From: Bacteroidota bacterium
Lineage (GTDB): Bacteria; Bacteroidota; Bacteroidia; Flavobacteriales; Flavobacteriaceae
Direction of reading: 5' to 3'
Assembly: GCA_009936675.1 (NCBI GenBank)
Contig: JAACDY010000198.1
Span: forward strand, 1-5,076
DNA length: 5,076 nt
Positions 1 through 5,076 of the stretch are shown in pieces (position 1 is the first letter of the stretch; every line of letters starts with the position of its first letter). The notes under the pieces are model-generated. The model was not told the DNA's origin. It ran no database searches and worked only from the letters and a program-made list of their open reading frames with translations. The position numbers and the translations under genes are program-made.

Positions 1-1638
1 CCCAATGTTCATCAGATTGGCACCCACACTGAATTGTTTGGCATTATTACCAATCACAATACCGTTCCAACCTTCATTCTCGGCCTTGACAACGGCTTCA
101 GCTAAGGCTTTTCCAATCCCTTCACCTATGGCGTTACTTTTGCTTTGAAATTCCAAACACATTACTCCCTCTCCTATATCGTGAACCGCACATTCACTGT
201 TTTTTATTACAGGAGTATTATCACGGAAGCTTTCCAAAATAATAAAGGCGTCTGACCCGGGGACTGTTTTATAGGCTTGACTGTCCAGATCAAAATATTT
301 TTTTTCTCCTTTTTCGTATTTGTAAAATCGATCGGCTCCAGCATTTTGCATTTGCTTGATCCAATCGGGGATGTTCTCACCAGCCGCTTTAATCATATCA
401 ACACCTTGTTGAAAACCGATTAAATCCCAGTATTCAAACGGCCCAAAATCCCAAACATATCCTGCCCTCATGGCATCATCTACAGGATAGTATTGATCAG
501 AAATTTCAGGAACCCGTTGGGCAGCATAAGCAAAAATCGCTGCAAAATAATCCTTGAGGAATAGACTTTCTTTTCCCTCTTTGCCCATCAAAAACGGCAT
601 ACGTTTGTGCATGTTTTCGATGGCTTTGGCCTCCTTGAGGATAGGGTTTTTGGGGCGTACACTTGGCTTGTATTCCAGTGTTTTAAGATCCAAAGCGTTG
701 ATAATGGTTTTACCGTTTTGATCTTTTTCATTGGTTTTGTGGTAAAAGCCTTTTCCTGTTTTATTGCCCAAAAAGTTGTTTTCCAAAAGGAAAGTCATAA
801 ATTTTGTTTCAGGTGCTTTGCCCAATGATTCAAAAAAGGAATCGTTTTGGACATTGTTAACCACAAATTGGGTGACTTTATCGCCCGTATCCAAACCAAC
901 CAAGTCTTGCAAGCGATAAGTTCCTGTATTGGGTCTCCCGATCAGTGCACCGGTCAGGGCATCGACCTCCTCAATGGTAAGATCGTATTGCTGTGTCAAA
1001 TCAAATACTTTTACTCCCGACATGACCCCAATTCTATTGGCAATAAAAGCAGGGGTATCTTTACACAAGACGGTTTGTTTTCCCAAATTGATTTCTCCAA
1101 AATGCATAAAGAAATCTACCAATTCGGGCTGTGTCTCAGCAATGGGTATGATTTCAAGTAATCTGAGGTATCGTGGTGGATTGAAAAAGTGGGTGCCACA
1201 AAAATGCTTTTTGAATTCCTCTGATCTCCCTTGTGACAATTGAGATATGGGTATGCTGGAGGTGTTGGAACTTACAATACTACCAGCTTTTCTGAATTTT
1301 TCAACTTTTTCAAAGATCTGCTGTTTGATGTCCAATCGTTCAACCACCACTTCTATAATCCAATCAGCGTCTTTAATTTTTTCAAAATCATCTTCTAGAT
1401 TTCCAACAGTTATTCTACTGGCATAATTTTTTTTGTAGAGTGGTGCGGGCTTAGATTTCAGGGCTTGGTTAAGTGCATTTTGGGCTACACTATTTCTGTT
1501 TGTTTTCTTGTCTGATGTTCCTTGGGGCAAAATGTCCAGCATCAATACTTGAAGTCCCACATTTGCCAGCTGGCATGCTATTCCGGATCCCATGACACCA
1601 GAGCCTAGAACGACAACATTTTTTATTCTGTATTGCAT
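1..1638 (-). CDS. fadN: 3-hydroxyacyl-CoA dehydrogenase/enoyl-CoA hydratase, FadN type (N-terminal 546 aa; C-terminus beyond left edge)
   Basis: Bifunctional cytosolic enzyme of fatty-acid beta-oxidation: it hydrates trans-2-enoyl-CoA and oxidises the resulting 3-hydroxyacyl-CoA with NAD. The frame is open from the ATG at 1638-1636 to base 1. Seen in the protein: a Rossmann loop GSGVMG (residues 12-17) and an acidic residue at the end of the second strand (D35), as expected for NAD; the NTSS segment (125-128); the catalytic pair H150 (in THFFNPP) and E162 (in LLEII), 12 residues apart as in the family; then KDTPAFIANR (193-202), which opens the C-terminal dehydrogenase domain. From about residue 490 a crotonase fold begins, with the oxyanion-hole region FSVGANL just before the window ends. 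Dehydrogenase first and hydratase second is the reverse of E. coli FadB and matches Bacillus FadN, which is near 790 aa, so roughly 250 residues should lie to the left. The ATG follows a TANNTTTG box by only 14 nt and has no Shine-Dalgarno sequence. The symbol is by family resemblance. Confidence 0.93.
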   Translation of the reverse strand, partial: MQYRIKNVVVLGSGVMGSGIACQLANVGLQVLMLDILPQGTSDKKTNRNSVAQNALNQALKSKPAPLYKKNYASRITVGNLEDDFEKIKDADWIIEVVVERLDIKQQIFEKVEKFRKAGSIVSSNTSSIPISQLSQGRSEEFKKHFCGTHFFNPPRYLRLLEIIPIAETQPELVDFFMHFGEINLGKQTVLCKDTPAFIANRIGVMSGVKVFDLTQQYDLTIEEVDALTGALIGRPNTGTYRLQDLVGLDTGDKVTQFVVNNVQNDSFFESLGKAPETKFMTFLLENNFLGNKTGKGFYHKTNEKDQNGKTIINALDLKTLEYKPSVRPKNPILKEAKAIENMHKRMPFLMGKEGKESLFLKDYFAAIFAYAAQRVPEISDQYYPVDDAMRAGYVWDFGPFEYWDLIGFQQGVDMIKAAGENIPDWIKQMQNAGADRFYKYEKGEKKYFDLDSQAYKTVPGSDAFIILESFRDNTPVIKNSECAVHDIGEGVMCLEFQSKSNAIGEGIGKALAEAVVKAENEGWNGIVIGNNAKQFSVGANLMNIG

Positions 1639-1652
1639 TGTTTGGTTTTTAG

Positions 1653-1660
1653 CAAATTTA
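1653..1660 (-). promoter_or_regulatory. -7 promoter box of fadN (TAAATTTG)
   Basis: Read on the minus strand this is TAAATTTG, an exact match to the Bacteroidota -7 consensus TANNTTTG. Transcription would start a few bases further on, around 1646-1648, leaving a very short leader of about 10 nt before the ATG. No clear TTG -33 element is visible at the usual distance; that position is occupied by the palindrome at 1668-1691, so a protein bound there would be expected to compete with RNA polymerase. The start site is inferred from the consensus only. Confidence 0.65.
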
Positions 1661-1667
1661 TTAAAAA

Positions 1668-1691
1668 AATTATTATGCACGCATAATAATT
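1668..1691. promoter_or_regulatory. Perfect 24-bp palindromic operator upstream of fadN
   Basis: The arms AATTATTATGC (1668-1678) and GCATAATAATT (1681-1691) are exact reverse complements separated by AC. The 14-bp core TTATGC-AC-GCATAA (1673-1686) lies 12 nt upstream of the fadN -7 box, over the -33 region. Bases 1671-1686 recur exactly at 2577-2592 in front of etfB. Perfect dyad symmetry at a promoter suggests a site for a dimeric regulator, probably a repressor. TetR- or MarR-family regulators are common in control of fatty-acid degradation, but which family binds here cannot be told, and no regulator gene is in the window. Confidence 0.7.
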
Positions 1692-1868
1692 ATGTTCTAA
1701 AAAAGTTAAGTTAGATTTTATCTTTTAAATTTTGTTTTTATTTTAAGATATGTATTTGGTGTAAGCATTAGCATAGGGGGAAATTGCAGGTTTAAATTAA
1801 TTGAAAATTAAAACCATATATGTATCAAAAAAGGATCATCAGCATAATAACACATGCCAATTAAAAAA

Positions 1869-1898
1869 TTGGGAAGCTTGCATTTTTTTATACATTTG
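1869..1898 (+). promoter_or_regulatory. Promoter of the SCP2-domain gene
   Basis: A -7 box TACATTTG (1891-1898) matches TANNTTTG exactly. A TTG at 1869-1871 lies 19 nt upstream of it, within the spacing reported for Flavobacterium and Bacteroides promoters. The start of transcription should fall near 1903-1905, about 10 nt before the ATG at 1915. The TTG lies within a short inverted repeat CCAATT-AAAA-AATTGG (1857-1872). This promoter lacks the palindrome seen at fadN and etfB, so the SCP2 gene may be controlled separately. Confidence 0.65.
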
Positions 1899-1914
1899 CT
1901 GAAAATATCGTTTT

Positions 1915-2211
1915 ATGAGTCACCAGAAAGTATTCGAACAGTTTAAAGAAAGAGCCGAAAACGCTAGTCCTTTGGGAGGTACCCTCAAATTTATGGTCGA
2001 TGAAAATGCTGTATTTATAGATGGTAATGGAGAGCAAAATACTGTTTCAATGGATGACTTAGAAGCCGATTGTACCATAACCGTTTCCACTGAGGTTTTG
2101 GAAAAACTCAGAGATGGAGCTCTCAATCCCATGATGGCAGTGATGGGGGGACAAATCAAAATTGATGGTGACATGGGATTGGCAATGAAAGTCCAATCCT
2201 TGATGGGATAA
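1915..2211 (+). CDS. SCP2 sterol-binding domain protein (98 aa)
   Basis: A small, single-domain protein of the sterol carrier protein 2 family. The family folds into a hydrophobic tunnel that binds lipids such as fatty acids, acyl-CoA or sterols; the ligand of stand-alone bacterial members is mostly unknown. The resemblance is to the whole SCP2 domain: an N-terminal helix (about residues 1-15), a strand region with alternating polar and hydrophobic residues (20-60), the DCTITVSTEVLEKLRDG segment (52-68), then a Met/Gly-rich stretch ending in GGQIKIDGDMGLAMKVQSL (79-97). Its length of 98 aa is the usual length of one domain, with no signal peptide or membrane segment, so it is probably cytosolic. 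The ATG at 1915 fits a promoter ending about 17 nt upstream. Lying next to fadN and close to etfBA, it probably serves lipid handling alongside beta-oxidation, but that is inferred from position. Confidence 0.88.
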   Translation: MSHQKVFEQFKERAENASPLGGTLKFMVDENAVFIDGNGEQNTVSMDDLEADCTITVSTEVLEKLRDGALNPMMAVMGGQIKIDGDMGLAMKVQSLMG

Positions 2212-2280
2212 AACCGATGACTCCTCCCCTCTTTTGATCGAGTAATTCACCTAACATTTTTTTATATATTTATCCTTGAT

Positions 2281-2532
2281 ATGGGTTCAGAAACCAACAG
2301 GGACAAACAAATCATTAGAGAAGCTGACAAATCTAAATTGCTATACGCCATCTCTATTGTTGACAGTATCATCAAGTCAAAAGACGTCCATAAGATCAGT
2401 GGGGATTTGGATCGTGTGTGGAGAATTTGTGGCTATGGCTCCAAAGAAAAATTTGATAAGTTGTTCTTGCATTACAAGGGGATGAGCTTAAATGAATATT
2501 GTAAAAAATCAAATCCCGATTACAATTATTGA
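2281..2532 (+). CDS. Hypothetical protein, 83 aa
   Basis: I do not recognise this protein. It starts at the ATG at 2281; a stop lies in frame at 2218-2220 with no other ATG between, so this is the natural start. It is hydrophilic and rich in Lys and Asp, with no signal peptide or membrane segment, and is predicted to be mostly helical in the first half (a DKQIIREADKSKLLYAISIV stretch, residues 8-27). It has two cysteines, one in RICGYG and one in EYCKK, too far apart and too few for a metal site to be argued. It ends in an Asn/Tyr/Asp-rich tail (NPDYNY). It lies 69 bp downstream of the SCP2 gene on the same strand; a weak -7-like TATATTTA (2265-2272) precedes it, so it could be cotranscribed or have its own promoter. 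The reading frame is clean, it follows a real gene, and its composition looks protein-like. Confidence 0.68.
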   Translation: MGSETNRDKQIIREADKSKLLYAISIVDSIIKSKDVHKISGDLDRVWRICGYGSKEKFDKLFLHYKGMSLNEYCKKSNPDYNY

Positions 2533-2578
2533 CCACTACCTCTTTTATCAATTTTAATTAAAAAGTCTTTAAAAAATA

Positions 2579-2592
2579 TTATGCACGCATAA
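2579..2592. promoter_or_regulatory. Palindromic operator upstream of etfBA (second copy)
   Basis: The core TTATGC-AC-GCATAA is identical to the fadN site, with an exact shared stretch of 16 bp (2577-2592 equals 1671-1686). Beyond the core, symmetry continues with one mismatched pair (2578/2593) through runs of A and T out to 2569-2602. The core ends 10 nt before the etfB -7 box, close to the 12 nt at fadN, and so also covers the -33 region. The shared sequence and position argue that one dimeric regulator controls both transcription units. Confidence 0.7.
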
Positions 2593-2602
2593 CATTTTTT
2601 AA

Positions 2603-2610
2603 TAACTTTG
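2603..2610 (+). promoter_or_regulatory. -7 promoter box of etfBA (TAACTTTG)
   Basis: TAACTTTG matches TANNTTTG exactly. Transcription would begin near 2615-2617, giving a leader of about 90 nt before the etfB ATG at 2707. No TTG -33 element is evident; the palindrome occupies that place. A much weaker TAAATTTA (2659-2666) further down lacks the final G and is less likely to be used. Confidence 0.65.
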
Positions 2611-2672
2611 TGCTATAGTCTAATGATCGTTTTACATTCATTTTTAGTCTTAATTTTTTAAATTTATTGATA

Positions 2673-2690
2673 CAATCATGTAAATGATTG
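2673..2690 (+). repeat. Hairpin in the etfB leader
   Basis: CAATCAT (2673-2679) and ATGATTG (2684-2690) are perfect complements around a GTAA loop. The 7-bp stem lies in the predicted transcript, 16 nt before the etfB ATG. It has no T-run after it, so it is not a terminator. It could shape ribosome access or mRNA stability, or be a second protein-binding dyad; nothing in the sequence decides between these. Confidence 0.45.
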
Positions 2691-2706
2691 GCTAAAAAAT
2701 CCTTTT

Positions 2707-3453
2707 ATGAAAATATTGGTATGCATTAGTCATGTTCCTGATACTACTTCCAAGATAAACTTTGTTGATGATGCAACAGCCTTTGACAAAAACGGCGTGC
2801 AATTCATCATCAATCCCAATGACGAATTTGGTCTGACCCGAGCCGTTTGGTTTCAACAAAAACAACAAGCGGAGGTAACAGTGATCACTGTGGGGGATGC
2901 CAGTTGCGAACCTACATTGAGAAAGTGCTTGGCCATTGGAGCCAACAGAGCCTTTAGGATTGATCTCACACCTACGGACGGCTTTCAGGTAGCCCAACAA
3001 TTGAGTGCCCACTGCAAAGAAGAAAATTACGATTTGATCATTGCAGGCAGGGAATCCATCGATTATAATGGTGGCATGGTTCCGGGAATGATCTCAGCAT
3101 TAATGGGGTATAATTTTGTTACTAATTGTATGGGTCTTGAAATAGAGGGCAACACTGCCAAAGCCAAGCGTGAAATTGATGGAGGAATTGAATCCATTAG
3201 CTGTGGGCTTCCACTGGTGATCGGTGTACAAAAAGGTCTGGTAGAAGAAAAGGACTTGATCATACCCAACATGAGAGGGATCATGCAAGCCCGACAAAAA
3301 AGTATGACAGTGCTGCCTCCCGCTGACAGTCAAGTCAAGTCTTCTATTTCAAAATTTGAAAAACCTGCCCCCAAAGGGGCGGTCAAAATGGTCGATGCCG
3401 ATCAAATTGACCAACTCATCGAATTGCTTCACAACGAAGCCAAAGTAATTTAG
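2707..3453 (+). CDS. etfB: Electron transfer flavoprotein subunit beta
   Basis: EtfB pairs with EtfA to form the FAD-containing ETF heterodimer, which takes electrons from acyl-CoA dehydrogenases and passes them to ETF:quinone oxidoreductase; this subunit also binds a structural AMP. At 248 aa it has the usual length. Visible family features: the N-terminal strand KILVCISHVPD (residues 2-12), NPNDEFGLTRAV (36-47), TVGDASCEPTLRKCLAIGANRA (61-82), and LIIAGRESIDYNGG (110-123), the nucleotide-loop region. Then comes the charged REIDGGIESI segment (155-164) and PNMRGIMQARQK (187-198), which aligns with the loop that contacts the dehydrogenase partner. The ATG at 2707 begins the conserved first strand, so it is the right start. 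It heads a two-gene operon with etfA, behind a TANNTTTG promoter overlapped by the same palindrome as fadN, which implies joint control with beta-oxidation. Confidence 0.96.
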   Translation: MKILVCISHVPDTTSKINFVDDATAFDKNGVQFIINPNDEFGLTRAVWFQQKQQAEVTVITVGDASCEPTLRKCLAIGANRAFRIDLTPTDGFQVAQQLSAHCKEENYDLIIAGRESIDYNGGMVPGMISALMGYNFVTNCMGLEIEGNTAKAKREIDGGIESISCGLPLVIGVQKGLVEEKDLIIPNMRGIMQARQKSMTVLPPADSQVKSSISKFEKPAPKGAVKMVDADQIDQLIELLHNEAKVI

Positions 3454-3463
3454 AAACAACAAT

Positions 3464-4420
3464 ATGGGTATTTTAATCTATACAGAATCCGAGAACGGAA
3501 AGTTTAAAAAGTCTGCGCTTGAATTGGCATCCTATGGTAGAGCCATCGCCGACCAATTGGGCCAGAAGCTGATAGCCGTTAGTTTCAACCATAAGGATTC
3601 CCAAACACTGGCTCATTATGGTGTTGATAGGGTCATTCAAATCAGCGATCCTTCACTGAAGAATTTTACCGCTCAACCCTATGCTGAGAATCTGGACGCA
3701 GTCGCAAAGGAGAATAACGTAAAACTGCTGATCTTGAGCTCTAGTGCCAATGCCAAGTATTTGGCCCCCTTATTGGCGGTTTCCCTTTCGGCGGGCTACG
3801 CTTCTAATGTGGTCGAACTGCCCGAGTCTCTTCAACCCTTAACCGTAAAACGATCTTGCTTTACGAACAAAGCTTTTAGCACTTGTATACTTGAAAACGA
3901 AGTCAACATTATTGGTCTGTCGAACAACTCCTATGGCTTAAGAGAAAACCCCAAAGAGATTGTTTCAGAGGACAAATCGGCCGCCCCAACGGAAACCCGT
4001 TTGGAGGTGGAGAATGTTGAAAAATCGAGCGGTGAAGTCAGCATTGCCGATGCTGATATTGTAGTCTCTGGAGGTCGAGGACTAAAAGGTCCCGAAAATT
4101 GGCATCTAATAGAAGATTTGGCTTCAACCTTGGGGGCAGCAACTGCTTGTTCCAAACCGGTGTCCGATATGGGTTGGCGACCTCATAGCGAACACGTTGG
4201 ACAAACGGGAAAACCCGTAGCTTCAAACTTGTATATTGCCATTGGGGTATCGGGAGCCATTCAACATTTGGCGGGGATTAATTCCTCAAAAGTGAAGCTA
4301 GTGATCAATAACGATCCAGAAGCTCCTTTCTTTAAAGCGGCAGATTATGGTGTGGTGGGAGATGCCTTTGAGGTGGTACCCGAGTTGATTGAAAAACTAA
4401 AAGTTTTCAAAAATTCTTAG
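3464..4420 (+). CDS. etfA: Electron transfer flavoprotein subunit alpha
   Basis: EtfA carries most of the FAD-binding site of ETF and works with EtfB as the electron carrier between acyl-CoA dehydrogenases and the quinone pool. At 318 aa it is a normal-length member. The N-terminal half (about 1-165) is the nucleotide-fold domain shared with EtfB. A variable linker (about 166-192) leads to the FAD domain: VSGGRGLKGPENW (201-213), ACSKPVSDMGWRPHSEHVGQ (228-247), QTGK (247-250), IGVSGAIQHLAG (260-271), NNDPEAPFF (282-290) and ADYGVVGD (293-300). All the flavin-contacting motifs are intact. It starts 10 nt after the etfB stop, with no Shine-Dalgarno sequence, consistent with one etfBA transcript. 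No acyl-CoA dehydrogenase or ETF:quinone oxidoreductase gene is next to it here; the downstream neighbour is convergent. Confidence 0.96.
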   Translation: MGILIYTESENGKFKKSALELASYGRAIADQLGQKLIAVSFNHKDSQTLAHYGVDRVIQISDPSLKNFTAQPYAENLDAVAKENNVKLLILSSSANAKYLAPLLAVSLSAGYASNVVELPESLQPLTVKRSCFTNKAFSTCILENEVNIIGLSNNSYGLRENPKEIVSEDKSAAPTETRLEVENVEKSSGEVSIADADIVVSGGRGLKGPENWHLIEDLASTLGAATACSKPVSDMGWRPHSEHVGQTGKPVASNLYIAIGVSGAIQHLAGINSSKVKLVINNDPEAPFFKAADYGVVGDAFEVVPELIEKLKVFKNS

Positions 4421-4439
4421 CCAAAAGGCAGGTTTTTTT
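4420..4439 (+). terminator. Possible weak terminator in the convergent etfA/GH17 junction
   Basis: The 24-bp gap between the two convergent stops contains GCC-AAAA-GGC (4420-4429), then AGG and seven T (4433-4439). The stem is only 3 bp, so this is at best a weak intrinsic terminator for etfBA. The opposite-strand gene has no better structure visible at its end, so transcription from both sides may overlap here. Confidence 0.25.
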
Positions 4440-4444
4440 ACTGA

Positions 4445-5076
4445 TTATTTTTTTGAACGCACTGGGATTTGGGACAGCACTTTTTCCCGTAAAGCTTGAA
4501 AATCCCCAGCATGTGTTTTTGTGATGGTTTTCCCGTCTCTTTTTAGTCCATTCAAAGTTCCATTATCCACCAAGTCCCAAAGGGCGAATTTGGCCTGCCC
4601 TTCTAGATTGATCAAGCCGAAATGATTTTCTGATCCTCCGGGGTTAGCGGCATCTTTCCATTGTTCGTCAAAAATTTCAAAATAAAATAAAGAAATCTGC
4701 GCCTCATTTGTCCAGGCTCGCATCCGTCGGTAATATTCTCCAGCCTTGTATTCATCCGCAGCATTAGAGTAATCCCTTCCATAAAAACCATTGGAGGCAG
4801 ATGCCCAACCGGATTCTCCAATATGAACGGTCTTGGTGGAATCAATGCTCTTTACATAAGCAGAGACGCTTTGAAACTGGCTTTGAGCAAACTTAATTGC
4901 ACGCTCCATAGCCTTGTTGATTTTCTCAAAATCTGGAAGCATTTGTTCCTCAACAGGCACTTCCCAAAATTCGGGATTGTAATATGAGTTGTGCATCGGG
5001 TAAGTGTGCATGGAAACATAATCAACCGCTTTTATCAACGCATTCAGATCGTCTGTGTGATAACTTGGGTCACCAC
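4445..5076 (-). CDS. GH17-family glycoside hydrolase, C-terminal 209 aa (N-terminus beyond right edge)
   Basis: Family 17 enzymes are retaining beta-glucanases acting mainly on beta-1,3-glucans (laminarin-like or fungal). The frame is open to the right edge with no real start visible; a TTG codon at 5038 is internal. Seen: VDYVSMHTYP near the beginning, a barrel-strand segment, and HIGESGWAS, which matches the GH17 signature around the nucleophile (E-S-G-W; the Glu codon is at 4814-4816). After it come FYFEIFDEQWKD and a Gly/Asn-rich ENHFGLINLEGQAKFALW segment closing the barrel, then a charged tail ending in SKK. The general acid/base Glu of GH17 precedes this part and should lie off the window, as would any signal peptide. 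The gene is convergent with etfA, 24 bp apart, and seems unrelated to the fatty-acid genes; whether it sits in a polysaccharide utilisation locus depends on sequence to the right. Confidence 0.85.
   Translation of the reverse strand, partial: GDPSYHTDDLNALIKAVDYVSMHTYPMHNSYYNPEFWEVPVEEQMLPDFEKINKAMERAIKFAQSQFQSVSAYVKSIDSTKTVHIGESGWASASNGFYGRDYSNAADEYKAGEYYRRMRAWTNEAQISLFYFEIFDEQWKDAANPGGSENHFGLINLEGQAKFALWDLVDNGTLNGLKRDGKTITKTHAGDFQALREKVLSQIPVRSKK

Noticed and set aside
607..1243. Three plus-strand open frames (607-828, 847-1161, 929-1243)
   Set aside because: They lie antisense to the fadN coding region, whose motifs are intact; they have no recognisable domain and overlap each other.
1789..1815. 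Imperfect inverted repeat GGTTTAAATT / AATTAAAACC as an operator or terminator
   Set aside because: One mismatch and almost entirely A/T; not followed by a T-run and not placed at a promoter box, so a chance match is likely.
1920..2250. Two minus-strand open frames opposite the SCP2 gene
   Set aside because: Shadows of a clear SCP2 domain in the opposite strand, with low-complexity Ser/Pro-rich or Cys/His-rich products typical of antisense frames.
2276..2485. A plus-strand frame starting at TTG and overlapping the 83-aa gene
   Set aside because: It uses a TTG start, overlaps nearly all of the ATG-started 2281-2532 frame, and its Ser/Thr-rich product looks less protein-like.
4393..4407. Hairpin AAAACT-AAA-AGTTTT near the end of etfA as a terminator
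   Set aside because: It is inside the coding region, mostly A-T pairs, and not followed by a T-run.
4612..4845. A minus-strand frame inside the GH17 gene
   Set aside because: It is an alternate frame of the same strand; the GH17 frame carries the catalytic motif and runs on to the window edge.
1..5076. Search for tRNA, rRNA, CRISPR repeats, insertion-sequence ends or attachment sites
   Set aside because: No cloverleaf, spaced repeat, transposase or terminal repeat pair was seen by eye; the window reads as ordinary chromosomal genes.

Overview
The window looks like chromosomal DNA from a Bacteroidota member, most likely a (marine) flavobacterium. It is AT-rich. Several starts are preceded by the Bacteroidota-type -7 promoter box TANNTTTG. 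Shine-Dalgarno sequences are largely absent, and the protein families and their neighbourhood fit that group. The exact genus cannot be told from the sequence alone.

Layout, left to right. (1) 1-1638, minus strand: the first 546 codons of a FadN-type bifunctional 3-hydroxyacyl-CoA dehydrogenase/enoyl-CoA hydratase, whose C-terminal part lies off the left edge. (2) 1639-1914: an intergenic region holding the fadN promoter, a perfect 24-bp palindrome just upstream of it, and a separate promoter for the next gene. (3) 1915-2211, plus: a single-domain SCP2 sterol/lipid-binding protein. (4) 2281-2532, plus: an 83-aa protein I do not recognise. (5) 2533-2706: an intergenic region with a second copy of the palindrome core, a -7 promoter box just downstream of it, and a leader hairpin. 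(6) 2707-4420, plus: etfB and etfA, the two subunits of electron transfer flavoprotein, 10 nt apart. (7) 4445-5076, minus: the C-terminal part of a GH17-family glycoside hydrolase, convergent with etfA and running off the right edge.

The central theme is fatty-acid beta-oxidation. FadN carries out the hydration and NAD-dependent oxidation steps. ETF takes the electrons from acyl-CoA dehydrogenases, which are not in this window, and passes them to the respiratory chain. The SCP2 protein could carry lipid or acyl-CoA ligands. The most informative observation is that the divergently placed fadN and etfBA units share an identical 16-bp sequence containing the palindrome TTATGC-AC-GCATAA, placed 10-12 nt upstream of a TANNTTTG box in both cases. 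This predicts that one dimeric regulator, not encoded here, controls both units. The genes are familiar families, and I see no wholly new system. The GH17 gene appears to belong to a separate functional unit.
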